A program made the position numbers and the translations under genes. From contig CP095414.1 in NCBI GenBank assembly GCA_029541985.1, forward strand, positions 992,001 through 1,056,000: a stretch of 64,000 bases of DNA. The letters are read 5' to 3'. Under the pieces are notes generated by a model, which ran no database searches, was not told the origin of the DNA, and saw only the letters and a list, made by a program, of their open reading frames with translations. The DNA comes from Bacteroidales bacterium F22. GTDB taxonomy: Bacteria > Bacteroidota > Bacteroidia > Bacteroidales > Bacteroidaceae. Shown here one piece after another: positions 27,496 to 38,246 of the stretch (within the stretch, counting starts at the first letter, position 1; each line of letters starts with the position of its first letter).

Positions 27496-29145
27496 TCACA
27501 TCAATAGAAGTACTAATAACTGGGCACTCAAGACTCTAAGAAACATACTCAAAGGGTATACCGTAGCGTAGGCAGTAGACTGTGCTTGTACATTGGATAA
27601 TGAATTGGCATATTCCAATGCGGGAGGATCAGTCATGGCTCCTGCTACCATACCGCAAATAGTCAAGTAGTTTATCTTAAGAAATCGAGCTATAATGGTC
27701 ACAATCAGTAAGGGCACGATAGTGATGATGACTCCGTAGAGTACCCACATATATCCACCGTTGACTATCGTAGCGATAAATTTACTTCCAGCGCCGAGTC
27801 CTACAGCTCCTAAGAAAAGAACGATTCCTAGTTCACGAACGAATAAATTGGCTCCTGGTGTCATGAAAAAATTGAGTTTACCGATACGTCCACTATGACC
27901 CAAAAAGATAGCAACGATAAGAGGACCTCCGGCAAGTCCTAACTTGGCTGGAGCTGGCAACCCAGGAAACAAAATAGGAATACTTCCGAGCAATACTCCG
28001 AAGAAAATACCTAAAAAGAGTGGTACGATATTGGGATGAGAAAGTTCTTCTGTCGAGTTTCCTAGATAATCAGCTGCTTCATCTAGTCGCTTACGTTCTC
28101 CGACGATGCGAACCGTATCTCCAAACTCTACACTATCGTGTTCGGTCGGTAAGATGCTCATCCCTGCACGATAGATACGTGTGATATTGACAGGATATTT
28201 CTTGGAGAGGCCGATTTGCTTTATCGTCTTGCCGGCTAATCGCTTATTGGTAAAGAGTACATGTTCCATACCTAAAGAACCGGATACCTCTACTTCTTCT
28301 GAGAGTGTCAAGTCGCCTACGACGATTTCCAACGAGGAAAAATATTGCTGACTGGATACGCCATATAGTATATCGTTTGCCTTCAATAGGTCTTTATTCT
28401 TTGGGATGAAAAACTGACCATCTCTTTGTACACGGGACAGTGCAAACTGTCCTTCTAAAACGGAAAAGAGGTGCTCGAAACTTTTGCCGACCAAGGCACC
28501 ATTGAGTACCTTAAGCTTGACGGAGTCTAACTGACCAGATACCCCTGCTAATTCATCGGTATAGGATTGAGCTTCTTTGTCTACTTTTATTTTAAAAAAA
28601 ACACGAATGAGAATCATCACTAATATAATGCCGACAATACCGAGGGGATAGGCTACGGCATAGGCCATTGAGGTCGTCTCTACATTACCTGTGCCTTGCT
28701 CTTCGATTATCTGCTGAGCAGCACCTAAACTGGGGGTGTTGGTGACTGCACCACATAACATCCCTACTACGGCATCAATCCGGAGATTAAAAATGACTTT
28801 GAGTATTGCTGCGGTTACTGCACCTAACAGGACGATTCCGGAAGCTAAGAGGTTGATGGTGAACCCATTGTTTCGAAGAGAAGCTATAAATCGAGGGCCT
28901 ACTTCAAGACCGATTGAGTAAACGAAGAGTATTAATCCAAATTCTTTGACAAACCTCAACATCGTTGGGTCGGGAATGGCACCGAAATGGCCAACGATTA
29001 AACCGGAAAAGAGCACACCTGCTATGCCTAATTTTATGCCAAAGACTTGAATCTTTGCGAGCATCATGCCCATGATTGCTACTATACTGAGGAAAAGTAA
29101 GGTGGAAGCTAATCCACTGTCGGAGAATAGATTTAATATTGCCAT
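27496..29145 (-). CDS. AspT/YidE/YbjL-family transporter with TrkA-C domains
   Basis: A 549-residue membrane protein with two repeated five-helix halves (about residues 1-185 and 375-549) each containing the duplicated signature G-x-L-x-[GC]-x3-[ST]-x-[PT]-x-[LS] (LCGAVTNTPSLGAA and VAGAMTDPPALEYA). Two RCK/TrkA-C regulatory domains sit between (about 200-360). The family includes the aspartate:alanine exchanger AspT, but most members are of unknown substrate. It has its own promoter and probably reads on towards the sulfatase (about 70 bases away), although that gene also has its own promoter box. Confidence 0.9.
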   Translation of the reverse strand: MAILNLFSDSGLASTLLFLSIVAIMGMMLAKIQVFGIKLGIAGVLFSGLIVGHFGAIPDPTMLRFVKEFGLILFVYSIGLEVGPRFIASLRNNGFTINLLASGIVLLGAVTAAILKVIFNLRIDAVVGMLCGAVTNTPSLGAAQQIIEEQGTGNVETTSMAYAVAYPLGIVGIILVMILIRVFFKIKVDKEAQSYTDELAGVSGQLDSVKLKVLNGALVGKSFEHLFSVLEGQFALSRVQRDGQFFIPKNKDLLKANDILYGVSSQQYFSSLEIVVGDLTLSEEVEVSGSLGMEHVLFTNKRLAGKTIKQIGLSKKYPVNITRIYRAGMSILPTEHDSVEFGDTVRIVGERKRLDEAADYLGNSTEELSHPNIVPLFLGIFFGVLLGSIPILFPGLPAPAKLGLAGGPLIVAIFLGHSGRIGKLNFFMTPGANLFVRELGIVLFLGAVGLGAGSKFIATIVNGGYMWVLYGVIITIVPLLIVTIIARFLKINYLTICGMVAGAMTDPPALEYANSLSNVQAQSTAYATVYPLSMFLRVLSAQLLVLLLM

Positions 29146-29170
29146 TAGATAGTCATTTTTTTAACGACTG

Positions 29171-29178
29171 CAAAGGTA
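29171..29178 (-). promoter_or_regulatory. -7 box of the AspT-like gene
   Basis: Minus-strand TACCTTTG, 26 bases before the start. Confidence 0.55.
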
Positions 29179-29293
29179 CACCTTTTTCTACATTTTAATA
29201 GGTATATTATTGCTTATTTTGATATAATGACATATTTAGCTGATATATATCATATATTATCTAATAAATACGTACTATCAAGGGGTATTAAAG

Positions 29294-29333
29294 ATAAAAA
29301 AAGGGGAATTTACTTCTAAAGTAAACTCCCCCT
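29294..29333 (-). terminator. Terminator of the V-ATPase operon
   Basis: Stem GGGGAATTTAC / GTAAACTCCCC with one mismatch and a 7-base loop; on the minus strand it runs into TTTTTTT, 20 bases after the last gene. Confidence 0.88.
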
Positions 29334-29354
29334 TGATAAATCAATTTGATTAGA

Positions 29355-29810
<456 letters not shown>

Positions 29811-29842
29811 TTATTTTTTATTTGTTATTTAATATTTTAATT

Positions 29843-31711
29843 TTAAGATTTGCTGAATGGTTTATACACGATTCCGCCGCCTTCAAATCCAGCATTTTTG
29901 TAAAACTCGACGAAGGTCAAACGTAATGGATGCACAAATGCAGCGATGAGACAAAGTCCAATATTGATGGAATGTCCGATGAGCAGGATGAGACCTGCTG
30001 CAATTATTTGTGCGACCAAGGGTAATGAACTCGTCAAATCAAATGCTAAATCATTGAATACACCGCCTAGCACAGCGCCTGCTAGTCCCAAAGCGAATAG
30101 TCGAATATAAGACAGGGTATCTCCCAATAGGCCTGAGGCCATGTTGTAGGTATCCCATAATCCTGTACTGAAATTAATCAACGGATTCTTTCCTGGAGTA
30201 TTGTAAAAGAAAGCGAGTAAAGCACTAACACCTATAAGGGTATATAAGAGATAGGTCAATACTGGAATAGCTACTCCGATGACACCTAGGATGACGACTG
30301 CTGCTAATGAAAGCAAACCGACAATCCAACCTAGAGGAGCCAAAGCATACTTAAAACCATGTTGCTTGGTTATCTTACATACATTGATCCCCATACCGAA
30401 AAATATCTGAGTCAATCCGATTAAGAGAGCAAAAATCATCATCGGGTCATAAGTACCTAACATAGGTTCAAAGTTCTTCTGATTGATGAAGTAATGCTGA
30501 ATGGGTTGTATCCAACCCCAATCGACGTCACTCAAGTTAATACCGAAGAAGACGCCTGTAACCAAGCCAACAAAAATAGTAGATCCACCTAACCAAAGGG
30601 TCAAAGTGGCATAAGAACGTTTCGTCTTATCTAATTTTGGTCGGACAAACAAACTAACTAAGAAGAGTAAAAGTCCATATCCTGCATCTCCAATACATAA
30701 TCCAAAGAATAGGAAATAGAATGGTGCAAAATAAGGAGTAGGATCTAACTCACTATAGTTAGGAAGCGCAAACATCTCTGTTATTGGTTCGAATAACTTA
30801 GTGAAATAATTGTTCTTAAGCTTGATTGGCACTTCATCTTTCTCCTCAATCGTTGCTTTCTCCTTTTGAGAGTAAATAGCTGCTTCTTCGATATAAGCAT
30901 CTACTGCAGGAGTAGATACATTTGGTACCCATGTCTCAAGAATCAACAAACGGTCATCTGCTTGTTTGTCTCCCGAGAGTTCAACGGTACTATAATCTAC
31001 TGCATTGGTCATTTTTTGTTCTAGCAGAGCCAAAGAATCTAAATCGTTCAATGCATACCCTTCGAGCTCTTTATCAAGAGCTTGCTGAGCAGCTTGGGCT
31101 TCGTTTACCTTGGATTGGGCCTCTGAAAGGGACAGCTCACTGATTCGTGATGGCTCAATACCTATCTCTGGAACGTCTGTACCATGGGTTAGGATAACAA
31201 AATAAACTTGCGGACCATGGTCATTAATTTTGATCAAATCAAAATCTTCTTCCCATTGGGGATTGAAAAATCGGTCCACACAATTGAAGAAATGAAGAAT
31301 ATAGCCTGCGTCATTCAATTGTTGCAATCGCTTGAAAGAGAAGTCACCCCATGGTTCCATGAGTTCTATCTCTTTCTCCATCAGCTGCTGCTTGCGTATC
31401 AGAGATTCACGTTCGGTGCGAATCGCTTGAATACGTGTCCATAACTTCATCCCTTGCTCAAGTGTCGATGCTACATGTGTGAGGGATAAACCTTCTTTTT
31501 CTTTCTTAGTTGGTTTGAAACTTGTAAGGAAGGTTATGTCACTTCGCAAATCGGTTAGGTCATCTAGCTGCTTACGTAGTGCATCGGTCATGATATCTCC
31601 TTGAGACTTAGTCACTACATGAGCTACTCCTAGGTCTGCAAGTTCAGATAGAAAGTTTTCATAATCTTTATGAAATACCAAAAAGGTATAATGCGACATT
31701 GGTTCTATCAT
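29843..31711 (-). CDS. ntpI: V-type ATPase subunit I (stator/a-type)
   Basis: A 622-residue subunit with a cytoplasmic coiled-coil N-terminal half (about residues 1-320) and a membrane C-terminal half with seven or eight helices. It connects peripheral stalks to the membrane and forms the ion half-channels next to the K ring; the conserved arginine lies in the helix around LGDTLSYIRLFALGLAG. Its start overlaps the stop of subunit D by 4 bases (ATGA-type coupling). Confidence 0.95.
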   Translation of the reverse strand: MIEPMSHYTFLVFHKDYENFLSELADLGVAHVVTKSQGDIMTDALRKQLDDLTDLRSDITFLTSFKPTKKEKEGLSLTHVASTLEQGMKLWTRIQAIRTERESLIRKQQLMEKEIELMEPWGDFSFKRLQQLNDAGYILHFFNCVDRFFNPQWEEDFDLIKINDHGPQVYFVILTHGTDVPEIGIEPSRISELSLSEAQSKVNEAQAAQQALDKELEGYALNDLDSLALLEQKMTNAVDYSTVELSGDKQADDRLLILETWVPNVSTPAVDAYIEEAAIYSQKEKATIEEKDEVPIKLKNNYFTKLFEPITEMFALPNYSELDPTPYFAPFYFLFFGLCIGDAGYGLLLFLVSLFVRPKLDKTKRSYATLTLWLGGSTIFVGLVTGVFFGINLSDVDWGWIQPIQHYFINQKNFEPMLGTYDPMMIFALLIGLTQIFFGMGINVCKITKQHGFKYALAPLGWIVGLLSLAAVVILGVIGVAIPVLTYLLYTLIGVSALLAFFYNTPGKNPLINFSTGLWDTYNMASGLLGDTLSYIRLFALGLAGAVLGGVFNDLAFDLTSSLPLVAQIIAAGLILLIGHSINIGLCLIAAFVHPLRLTFVEFYKNAGFEGGGIVYKPFSKS

Positions 31712-32325
31712 GATTCTTCCTCCTTTCGTTGGTTCTCTTTTTTCTCGAGGATAGATTTAAGAATCTTCTGACTTGATTTCGAAAGGTTCTCTTCATCTTC
31801 CATGAAACGCTTGATTTTCAAAAGTGCATCCTGATAACCAGGGATTTGTACTTTTTCAAATAGATTTACCTTCTGGGTGGTTTTCTTACGGGCATGCTCT
31901 AAAAGGCCTAACTTGGCAAGGGCAAATTCTCGTCCTATCGCCGTATGTGCTAATCCTTTTAAGAGGTCTATCCCATCAAGGTACCACTTGGGGTTATTAA
32001 ATGCAGAATAGGGCAGAATCTCAAACTTGACTTCATCAAGTAGAGGGATACGGACTCCTGCAATTTTTTTTATATTGAGCTCTACATCTGCCACTTTGAT
32101 AAGGGAAGCATCAAACTCATTCCAGAGGGCAAACATCGCTTCATACGTTTGGATTTGTGTCTCCAATTTTTCCTCTAACTCTCGAGCCTCACGCTTGCTG
32201 CGCTTGACTTCCATACGCAATGCACTCTCCTTACTCTTGATGATAGGGAGTGTACGCTCACGCATGTTCAGCTGTTTTTTAAGCTGCTGCTGAGAGGTCT
32301 TATTGTATTGAAACTTTATTGCCAT
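31708..32325 (-). CDS. ntpD: V-type ATPase subunit D (central stalk)
   Basis: A 205-residue, highly charged, mostly helical protein forming the coiled-coil shaft inside the A3B3 head. Length and charge pattern fit subunit D; the C-terminal helix contains EEESL-like charged repeats and the N-terminal helix begins around KFQYNKTSQQQLKKQL. Sits between B and I, 12 bases after B and overlapping I by 4. Confidence 0.9.
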   Translation of the reverse strand: MAIKFQYNKTSQQQLKKQLNMRERTLPIIKSKESALRMEVKRSKREARELEEKLETQIQTYEAMFALWNEFDASLIKVADVELNIKKIAGVRIPLLDEVKFEILPYSAFNNPKWYLDGIDLLKGLAHTAIGREFALAKLGLLEHARKKTTQKVNLFEKVQIPGYQDALLKIKRFMEDEENLSKSSQKILKSILEKKENQRKEEES

Positions 32326-32337
32326 TATTATAATCGT

Positions 32338-33657
32338 TTATTTCTTCCAGAATTGGTCTACAAGCTCTTGCTTAATATTTACTTCTTCTGGCTTGAAGTA
32401 TTTGGTGAATAATCCCCAGGCTACGTCAAGCATCTCGTTGGTATTGAGATTGACATCAATAGCTAACAAGTCATTTGAATAGTCCTTAGCAAAACCTAAA
32501 GTACGTTCATCATAATCGGTGAGGTCGAAACCATTTTCCATTTTTGTTTTTGCATTGGCTGCATCGGCAAAGAGTCGAACGGCGGCATTCATCACTTGTG
32601 GATGGTCGACACGTGTCTTCTTACCTATCACGAGTTGCTTCAAACGAGATAGTGAACGGAATGGATCAACGATGACCTTACCAATGTCACTATCACGACG
32701 CAAGAATAACTGTCCCTCTGTAATATATCCTGTATTATCAGGAACGGCACTAGTAATATCGCCTCCTGAAAGGGTCGTTACTGCAATGATAGTGATAGAA
32801 CCTCCTTCGGGAAATTGTACCGCTTTCTCATAAATTTTAGCCAAATCTGAATATAAAGACCCTGGCATAGAGTCTTTGGATGGAATCTGGTCCATACGGT
32901 TAGAGACGATGGCTAATGCATCAGCATAGGATGTCATATCGGTCAAAAGGACGAGTACTTTCTCGTTCTTTTCTACTGCGAAATATTCTGCAGAGGTCAA
33001 TGCCATATCTGGAACAAGTAGACGTTCTACTGGGGGATTTTCTGTGGTGTTCATGAAACTCACAATACGATCCAATGCTCCAGCGTTGCTAAATACGTTG
33101 CGGAAATAAAGGTAATCATCGTTAGTCATACCCATACCTCCTAGAATAATCTTATCGGTCTCGGCACGAAGAGCTACATTGGCCATCACTTGGTTAAATG
33201 GTTGGTCAGGGTCTGCAAAGAATGGAATCTTCTGTCCTGATACCAATGTATTGTTCAAGTCAATACCGGCTATACCAGTTGCAATGAGTTCACTTGGTTG
33301 CTTACGTCTAACGGGATTTACCGATGGACCACCAATTTCAACTTCTTGTCCTTCAATAGCTGGTCCCCCATCGATTGGGTCACCAAAGGCATTGAAGAAA
33401 CGTCCAGACAATTGTTCACTCACTTTCAGACTAGGCGCTTTGCCTAAGAAAATCACCTCTGCATTGGTTGGGATACCTCCGGTACCTTCAAATACCTGCA
33501 GCGTAACTTCATCACCTACTATCTTTACTACCTGAGCTAGTTTACCATTTACGGTAGCTAATTCATCATTACCAATGCCTTTCGCCTTTAATGATATGGT
33601 CGCTTTGGTGATTTGAGTAACTTTAGTATATATTTTTTGAAATGCTTTTGCTCCCAT
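32338..33657 (-). CDS. ntpB: V-type ATPase subunit B (regulatory)
   Basis: A 439-residue non-catalytic subunit. It lacks a complete Walker A motif, as expected, but retains the beta-barrel and nucleotide-fold core (GIAGIDLNNTLVSGQKIPFFAD, here with DPDQPF) and the segment SLSRLKQLVIGKKTRVDHPQ. It alternates with A in the hexameric head and contributes residues to the ATP sites. It follows A by one base. Confidence 0.96.
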   Translation of the reverse strand: MGAKAFQKIYTKVTQITKATISLKAKGIGNDELATVNGKLAQVVKIVGDEVTLQVFEGTGGIPTNAEVIFLGKAPSLKVSEQLSGRFFNAFGDPIDGGPAIEGQEVEIGGPSVNPVRRKQPSELIATGIAGIDLNNTLVSGQKIPFFADPDQPFNQVMANVALRAETDKIILGGMGMTNDDYLYFRNVFSNAGALDRIVSFMNTTENPPVERLLVPDMALTSAEYFAVEKNEKVLVLLTDMTSYADALAIVSNRMDQIPSKDSMPGSLYSDLAKIYEKAVQFPEGGSITIIAVTTLSGGDITSAVPDNTGYITEGQLFLRRDSDIGKVIVDPFRSLSRLKQLVIGKKTRVDHPQVMNAAVRLFADAANAKTKMENGFDLTDYDERTLGFAKDYSNDLLAIDVNLNTNEMLDVAWGLFTKYFKPEEVNIKQELVDQFWKK

Positions 33658-33658
33658 A

Positions 33659-35413
33659 TTATTTCTTTTTTTCTTCTACCATTTGCTTGATTTGCTTTCC
33701 TAACTCGTAATACTTGTCTGACTTGTATTCTTGATAGTTCTGCTGCTTGCAAAGGTTAATTAATTTCTTGAAGTAATCCATCACGTCATTGAAATTATCA
33801 AATTCAAATTCGTCATGACAGATATCGATAATCATATTTAAGATTTCTTCCTGACGTTCCAGAGGAGTGACTGAATCAACATCATCAAAACCATCTTGTT
33901 GTAAGATAACAAAGTCGATTAGTTCGGCTTTCCAGAAGGTTACGTGATATTCGACAGGGACTCCATCATCTCCCAAGATATTGATTTGCTCAGCAATCTC
34001 TTTACCTCTGAGCAGACGGGTCTTCACTTCGTTTACTTTGTCGGTCCATTCACCGTTAATTTTATCTTCGATGTATTTCTCAAATTCAGGATATTCCAAA
34101 TACTTAGAATAGGAGTCTATCGGATTGACTGCAGGATAACGTTTCCTATCTGCACGGTCTTGCTCTAGGGCATAGAAGCATCGAGCTACCTTCTTCGTAT
34201 TCTCTGTCACTGGCTCCTTGAGGTTACCACCTGCTGGAGATACTGTACCGATAAAGGTGATTGAACCTGATTCACCGTTGTTCAATTCTACATAACCTGC
34301 ACGGCCATAGAAATTGGAGATGATGGCTGACAAATCCATAGGGAAGGCATCAGGTCCAGGCAATTCCTCCATACGGTTAGACATCTCACGAAGCGCCTGA
34401 GCCCAACGAGAAGTAGAATCGGCCATCAACAAGACACGTAGTCCCATAGAACGGTAGAATTCGGCAATTGTCATAGCGGTATATACGGATGCTTCACGAG
34501 CTGCAACTGGCATGTTGGAGGTATTGGCAATGATGATAGTACGTTCCATCAATTTTCGTCCTGTATGAGGGTCGACTAGTTCAGGAAATTCGGTAAAGAT
34601 TTCTACCACCTCATTGGCACGTTCACCGCAGGCAGCGATAATCACAATATCGGCCTCAGCTTGCTTAGATATAGAGTGCTGCAATACAGTCTTACCAGTA
34701 CCAAATGGTCCAGGGATAAATCCGGTACCTCCTTCGACGATTGGATTCAATGTATCGATACAGCGAACACCTGTCTCAAGTAATTTGAAAGGTCTTGGCT
34801 TAATCTTGTAATTCATCATCGGCGTCTTCACAGGCCATTTTTGAATCATATTGACTTCAACCTGCTTACCTTTAGCATCTTCGATTACAATAAGTGTATC
34901 ATCTGCTATATAGTCGCCTTCGGCTACTACACTCTTGACTGTGTATTCTCCATCCAAAGTAAAAGGAACCATCACTTTTAGCGGTTGGTGATTTTCATCT
35001 ACTTCACCGAGCCACTGAGCAGCTTTGACTTTATCTCCTACTTTTGCGGTAGGAACAAAGTGCCATTTCTTTTCTTTATCTAGCGCATAGGTATAATCCC
35101 CACGCTGCAGAAAGACACCATCCATTTTGTCTAGGTCATTTTGAAGACCATCGTAGTTCTTAGAAAGCATACCAGGACCTAATGTCACTTCGAGCATATG
35201 TCCTGTAAATTCAGCTTCATCTCCGACACGCAATCCACGTGTACTTTCAAATACCTGAACGTAAGCAAAGTCGCCTACTACCTTAATTACCTCAGCCATC
35301 AATTTGTCACCTCCGGTAGAGATATAACATATTTCATTCTGAGATATAGGTCCGTCCACTTTAAGTGTGACCATATTACTGATCACCGCATTAACCGTTC
35401 CTTTAGTTACCAT
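33659..35413 (-). CDS. ntpA: V-type ATPase subunit A (catalytic)
   Basis: A 584-residue catalytic subunit with the Walker A motif G235-P-F-G-T-G-K241-T242. The V-type 'non-homologous' insertion (about residues 115-190) is present, which distinguishes it from F1-beta, and the segment SNMPVAAREASVYTA is family-specific. It hydrolyses or makes ATP in the A3B3 head. It lies 13 bases after the DUF2764 gene. Confidence 0.97.
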   Translation of the reverse strand: MVTKGTVNAVISNMVTLKVDGPISQNEICYISTGGDKLMAEVIKVVGDFAYVQVFESTRGLRVGDEAEFTGHMLEVTLGPGMLSKNYDGLQNDLDKMDGVFLQRGDYTYALDKEKKWHFVPTAKVGDKVKAAQWLGEVDENHQPLKVMVPFTLDGEYTVKSVVAEGDYIADDTLIVIEDAKGKQVEVNMIQKWPVKTPMMNYKIKPRPFKLLETGVRCIDTLNPIVEGGTGFIPGPFGTGKTVLQHSISKQAEADIVIIAACGERANEVVEIFTEFPELVDPHTGRKLMERTIIIANTSNMPVAAREASVYTAMTIAEFYRSMGLRVLLMADSTSRWAQALREMSNRMEELPGPDAFPMDLSAIISNFYGRAGYVELNNGESGSITFIGTVSPAGGNLKEPVTENTKKVARCFYALEQDRADRKRYPAVNPIDSYSKYLEYPEFEKYIEDKINGEWTDKVNEVKTRLLRGKEIAEQINILGDDGVPVEYHVTFWKAELIDFVILQQDGFDDVDSVTPLERQEEILNMIIDICHDEFEFDNFNDVMDYFKKLINLCKQQNYQEYKSDKYYELGKQIKQMVEEKKK

Positions 35414-35426
35414 ATATTATCTTCTT

Positions 35427-36278
35427 TTATTTCTTGAATTCTTCTGGAATCTGCACATCATTCTTTAGCGAATCAATGATCGCACGGAATTTCTGATTTC
35501 CTTTTATTTTATCTAACGATATCCATCGCTCAATCATCTCTAATTTGAGTAGAAAAACAAATAGACGTTCTAAAGAGAAATAGTCGTAGAAGCTTGCTTC
35601 TTCCATCCATTCCCATTTAAGTAAATCTGTCTTGCGTTCACGCTCTACTAGGTCTACCATCTCATCTAACTTCAATAAGTCTGACATGTATGGCAGTTCT
35701 GCAGAGAGTCCAAAATCACGAGCATTGCTTTTTCTGATAGCTTCACACACCTCGGTATTGCCTACAATAGTCTCAGCATAAGAGATGCCATGACGACGAG
35801 AGGCTAGAGCCAATTGGATATTGTTGAGGTGTAAACAGAAAGTGTACCATGAAGAGATAAATTGATTATTAGATTTCATCGCATAATTGTAATAGCCGAC
35901 AGATAGTCGATCTTCCCAATTAGCAACCTCTTCTTCTTTCTTTGCATAGAAGGCGACAAGAAAGTCGACCATATATGCAGGGAATCCTTTTACTGATTCT
36001 TCTCCGTTTTGAACGAGTTCAACCAGTTCTTCTAATTCATCGCTAGAAAAATTGCCTGAAGAATCAAATACTGGTTCAGTATTCTCACTCTTGATAAGCG
36101 CTAAAAGATTACGATTGTCAAATTGCAAATAGAAAATATCTAATAGCTTACGGTCTTTGAGGGTAAGTTCTGGATAAAGTTCCTCTTTGAAATCTCCTAC
36201 GGTAAAGCTTAGTTTCGTATCATCAAGAGTTATATCAGGTAAACCAGCGACAGTGCAGTAATAGTTTGATTTCATCAT
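35427..36278 (-). CDS. DUF2764 family protein of the V-ATPase operon
   Basis: A 283-residue, acidic, predicted helical protein without membrane segments. Genes of this family stand between subunits E and A in V-ATPase operons of Bacteroidetes, spirochaetes and chlamydiae, where no separate subunit C gene is found; a role as the C-like (d-type) connector of rotor and stalk has been the usual guess. Here it lies 11 bases after E and 13 before A, so cotranscription is clear. Function inferred from position only. Confidence 0.85.
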   Translation of the reverse strand: MMKSNYYCTVAGLPDITLDDTKLSFTVGDFKEELYPELTLKDRKLLDIFYLQFDNRNLLALIKSENTEPVFDSSGNFSSDELEELVELVQNGEESVKGFPAYMVDFLVAFYAKKEEEVANWEDRLSVGYYNYAMKSNNQFISSWYTFCLHLNNIQLALASRRHGISYAETIVGNTEVCEAIRKSNARDFGLSAELPYMSDLLKLDEMVDLVERERKTDLLKWEWMEEASFYDYFSLERLFVFLLKLEMIERWISLDKIKGNQKFRAIIDSLKNDVQIPEEFKK

Positions 36279-36289
36279 TGCACTTCGAT

Positions 36290-36886
36290 TTATTTGTCAA
36301 ATAACATTTCTACCAATTGAGGACGTAGGAATGCTTCAAAGTAACTAGTGAACTCTGTTTCTCCAAAGTTTACTTTATAGCTACCGTCTGCTGGGCCAAT
36401 TGTGAATAAGCAATCGATACCATTTACTTCTTTTATTTCCACTTTCTTGTTTAGCAATTCTTTGGCATTCGCTTCGAAATAAGCAGTCAATTGTTTTGCT
36501 TCACTTGTCGAAATGACAACGGCTTCTTCAGCACTCCATTTGCTAGCCATCGCTACGATAAATTGAGGAAGAAAATCTTTCTTAGAAGCAAATTCTTTTA
36601 CAGGGGCGGTGGTTACTTTTTTAGAAATGACATTAGTGATTTCTGACTTGAGCGCATTTACAGCTTGAGCTGCAAACATTTTAAGCTCTGATTTAGTATT
36701 CTCTTCGAGTTCGCGGGAGTCTTTTTCAGCTTGTAGAGTGATGGCTTGTGCATCCTCTTTAGCTTTTTCAATGATGGCAGCAGCTTTTTCATTCGCTTTA
36801 GCTATGATAATTTCTGCTTCATTGTTTCCTTTTTCTACACCTTCTTGGTATAGTTTGTCCGCTAGTTCTTGAACTTTATTATTCAT
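36290..36886 (-). CDS. ntpE: V-type ATPase subunit E (peripheral stalk)
   Basis: A 198-residue, alanine/lysine/glutamate-rich protein. Residues about 5-90 form a long coiled coil (AEIIIAKANEKAAAIIEKA and similar heptads) and the C-terminal domain binds the head. The open frame extends 57 bases upstream, but MNNKVQELADKLYQEG at 36886 is the natural start. First gene of the operon. Confidence 0.92.
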   Translation of the reverse strand: MNNKVQELADKLYQEGVEKGNNEAEIIIAKANEKAAAIIEKAKEDAQAITLQAEKDSRELEENTKSELKMFAAQAVNALKSEITNVISKKVTTAPVKEFASKKDFLPQFIVAMASKWSAEEAVVISTSEAKQLTAYFEANAKELLNKKVEIKEVNGIDCLFTIGPADGSYKVNFGETEFTSYFEAFLRPQLVEMLFDK

Positions 36887-37024
36887 ATCCAAGTTATATA
36901 GTTGATTAAATATTTCACTGAGATTGATATGCAACCATACCAAAGTATTCCTAAAAAGAACATTTTATTTTACATAAAGAATAATACTGTCCTTTTTCCC
37001 AGGAATTATTGGGTTATCTGGCAT

Positions 37025-37032
37025 CAAATATA
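37025..37032 (-). promoter_or_regulatory. -7 box of the V-ATPase operon
   Basis: Minus-strand TATATTTG, 138 bases before the subunit E start and immediately after the argD terminator. The implied leader is about 130 bases long. Confidence 0.5.
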
Positions 37033-37044
37033 CTAATTCAAAAA

Positions 37045-37087
37045 CAAAAAAGGTAACTATCGGTAATAAAATAGCCGAAAGTTACCT
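37045..37087 (-). terminator. Terminator of the arginine operon
   Basis: Arms AGGTAACT (37051-37058) and AGTTACCT (37080-37087) with inner CGG/CCG; on the minus strand the stem is followed by TTTTTTGTTTTT. Confidence 0.85.
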
Positions 37088-37114
37088 AATAAGTAAGAAT
37101 ATCTTATGATATGT

Positions 37115-38239
37115 TTACACACGCTTAAAACGATTGACACAATCTTGTGCTTCGTGCATACTTAAACAGAGCGGAGGGAGTAGTCTAATGATATTTGTTC
37201 CACTGACTCCTGTAAATAGATGTTGGTTGATCAATAAATTAAGTCTTTTCTCTTTGACAGGCTCATGATATTCTACTCCTATCATTAAACCCAATCCACG
37301 AACTTCTTTGACTTCGGGCAATTTGCTCAATTCATCTCTCAAATATTGTCCTACGCGAGTAGCATTTTGCATCAACTTCTCCTCTCGAATAATGTCTAGC
37401 ACTGCACAAGCCCCAGCACAGGCTAAGTGATTACCACCAAAAGTGGTGCCTAACATACCATATATTGGTTTAATCTCTGGAGTAATAATCATGGCTCCCA
37501 TAGGAAATCCGTTAGCTATGCCTTTGGCCATGGTGACGATATCAGCTTTGATGCCTGCATGTTGATGAGCATAGAATCTCCCTGAACGGCCATAACCACT
37601 TTGTATCTCGTCTATGATTAGTAAGACTCCATTGTCGGTACATAATTGACGTAATTCTTGTAGGAAATTAGAAGAAGGAATGTTGATTCCCCCTACTCCT
37701 TGGATACCTTCCATGATGACTGCTGCCACATCTCCTTTATTTATTTCTTGCTTGGTTCTGTCAATGTTTTCCCATGGGATACGAGTCACATGTCCCGAAT
37801 CGTTTATAGGAGCGACGATTTTGGGGTTATCTGTCGTTTCTACTGCCAAGGAAGTCCGTCCGTGAAAGGCCTTTGTAAAAGCAATGACACGTGACTTTCC
37901 TGTATGAAACGAGGCTAATTTAAGTGCATTTTCATTGGCTTCAGCTCCGCTATTGACTAAGAATAGCTGATAATCAGGATAACCACATATCAGTCCTAGT
38001 TTCTCGGCTAGTTTCTTCTGCATGGGATTGATTACTGCATTGGAATAAAACCCTAATTTAGCTACTTGTTCTTGCATAGCTTTTACATATTTCGGATGGC
38101 TATGTCCAACTGAAATCACGGCATGACCTCCATAACAATCGAGGTATTCTTGCCCATTGACATCCCAAACATGACAGCCGAGTCCACGGTCTATACTTAC
38201 TGGTAACAAAGGATATACATCAAATAGTTCCATTATCAT
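37115..38239 (-). CDS. argD: Acetylornithine (or succinylornithine) aminotransferase
   Basis: A 374-residue class III PLP aminotransferase. The cofactor lysine is in TMAKGIANGFPMGA and the PLP-phosphate region in NSGAEANENALKLA; IIDEIQSGYGRSGR is the class III signature. It converts N-acyl-glutamate semialdehyde to N-acyl-ornithine. Because some Bacteroides use succinylated intermediates, the acyl group is left open. Last gene of the argR-GNAT-argG-argC-argD run, 7 bases after argC. Start could be Met1 or Met3. Confidence 0.94.
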   Translation of the reverse strand: MIMELFDVYPLLPVSIDRGLGCHVWDVNGQEYLDCYGGHAVISVGHSHPKYVKAMQEQVAKLGFYSNAVINPMQKKLAEKLGLICGYPDYQLFLVNSGAEANENALKLASFHTGKSRVIAFTKAFHGRTSLAVETTDNPKIVAPINDSGHVTRIPWENIDRTKQEINKGDVAAVIMEGIQGVGGINIPSSNFLQELRQLCTDNGVLLIIDEIQSGYGRSGRFYAHQHAGIKADIVTMAKGIANGFPMGAMIITPEIKPIYGMLGTTFGGNHLACAGACAVLDIIREEKLMQNATRVGQYLRDELSKLPEVKEVRGLGLMIGVEYHEPVKEKRLNLLINQHLFTGVSGTNIIRLLPPLCLSMHEAQDCVNRFKRV

Positions 38240-38246
38240 TTCTTTT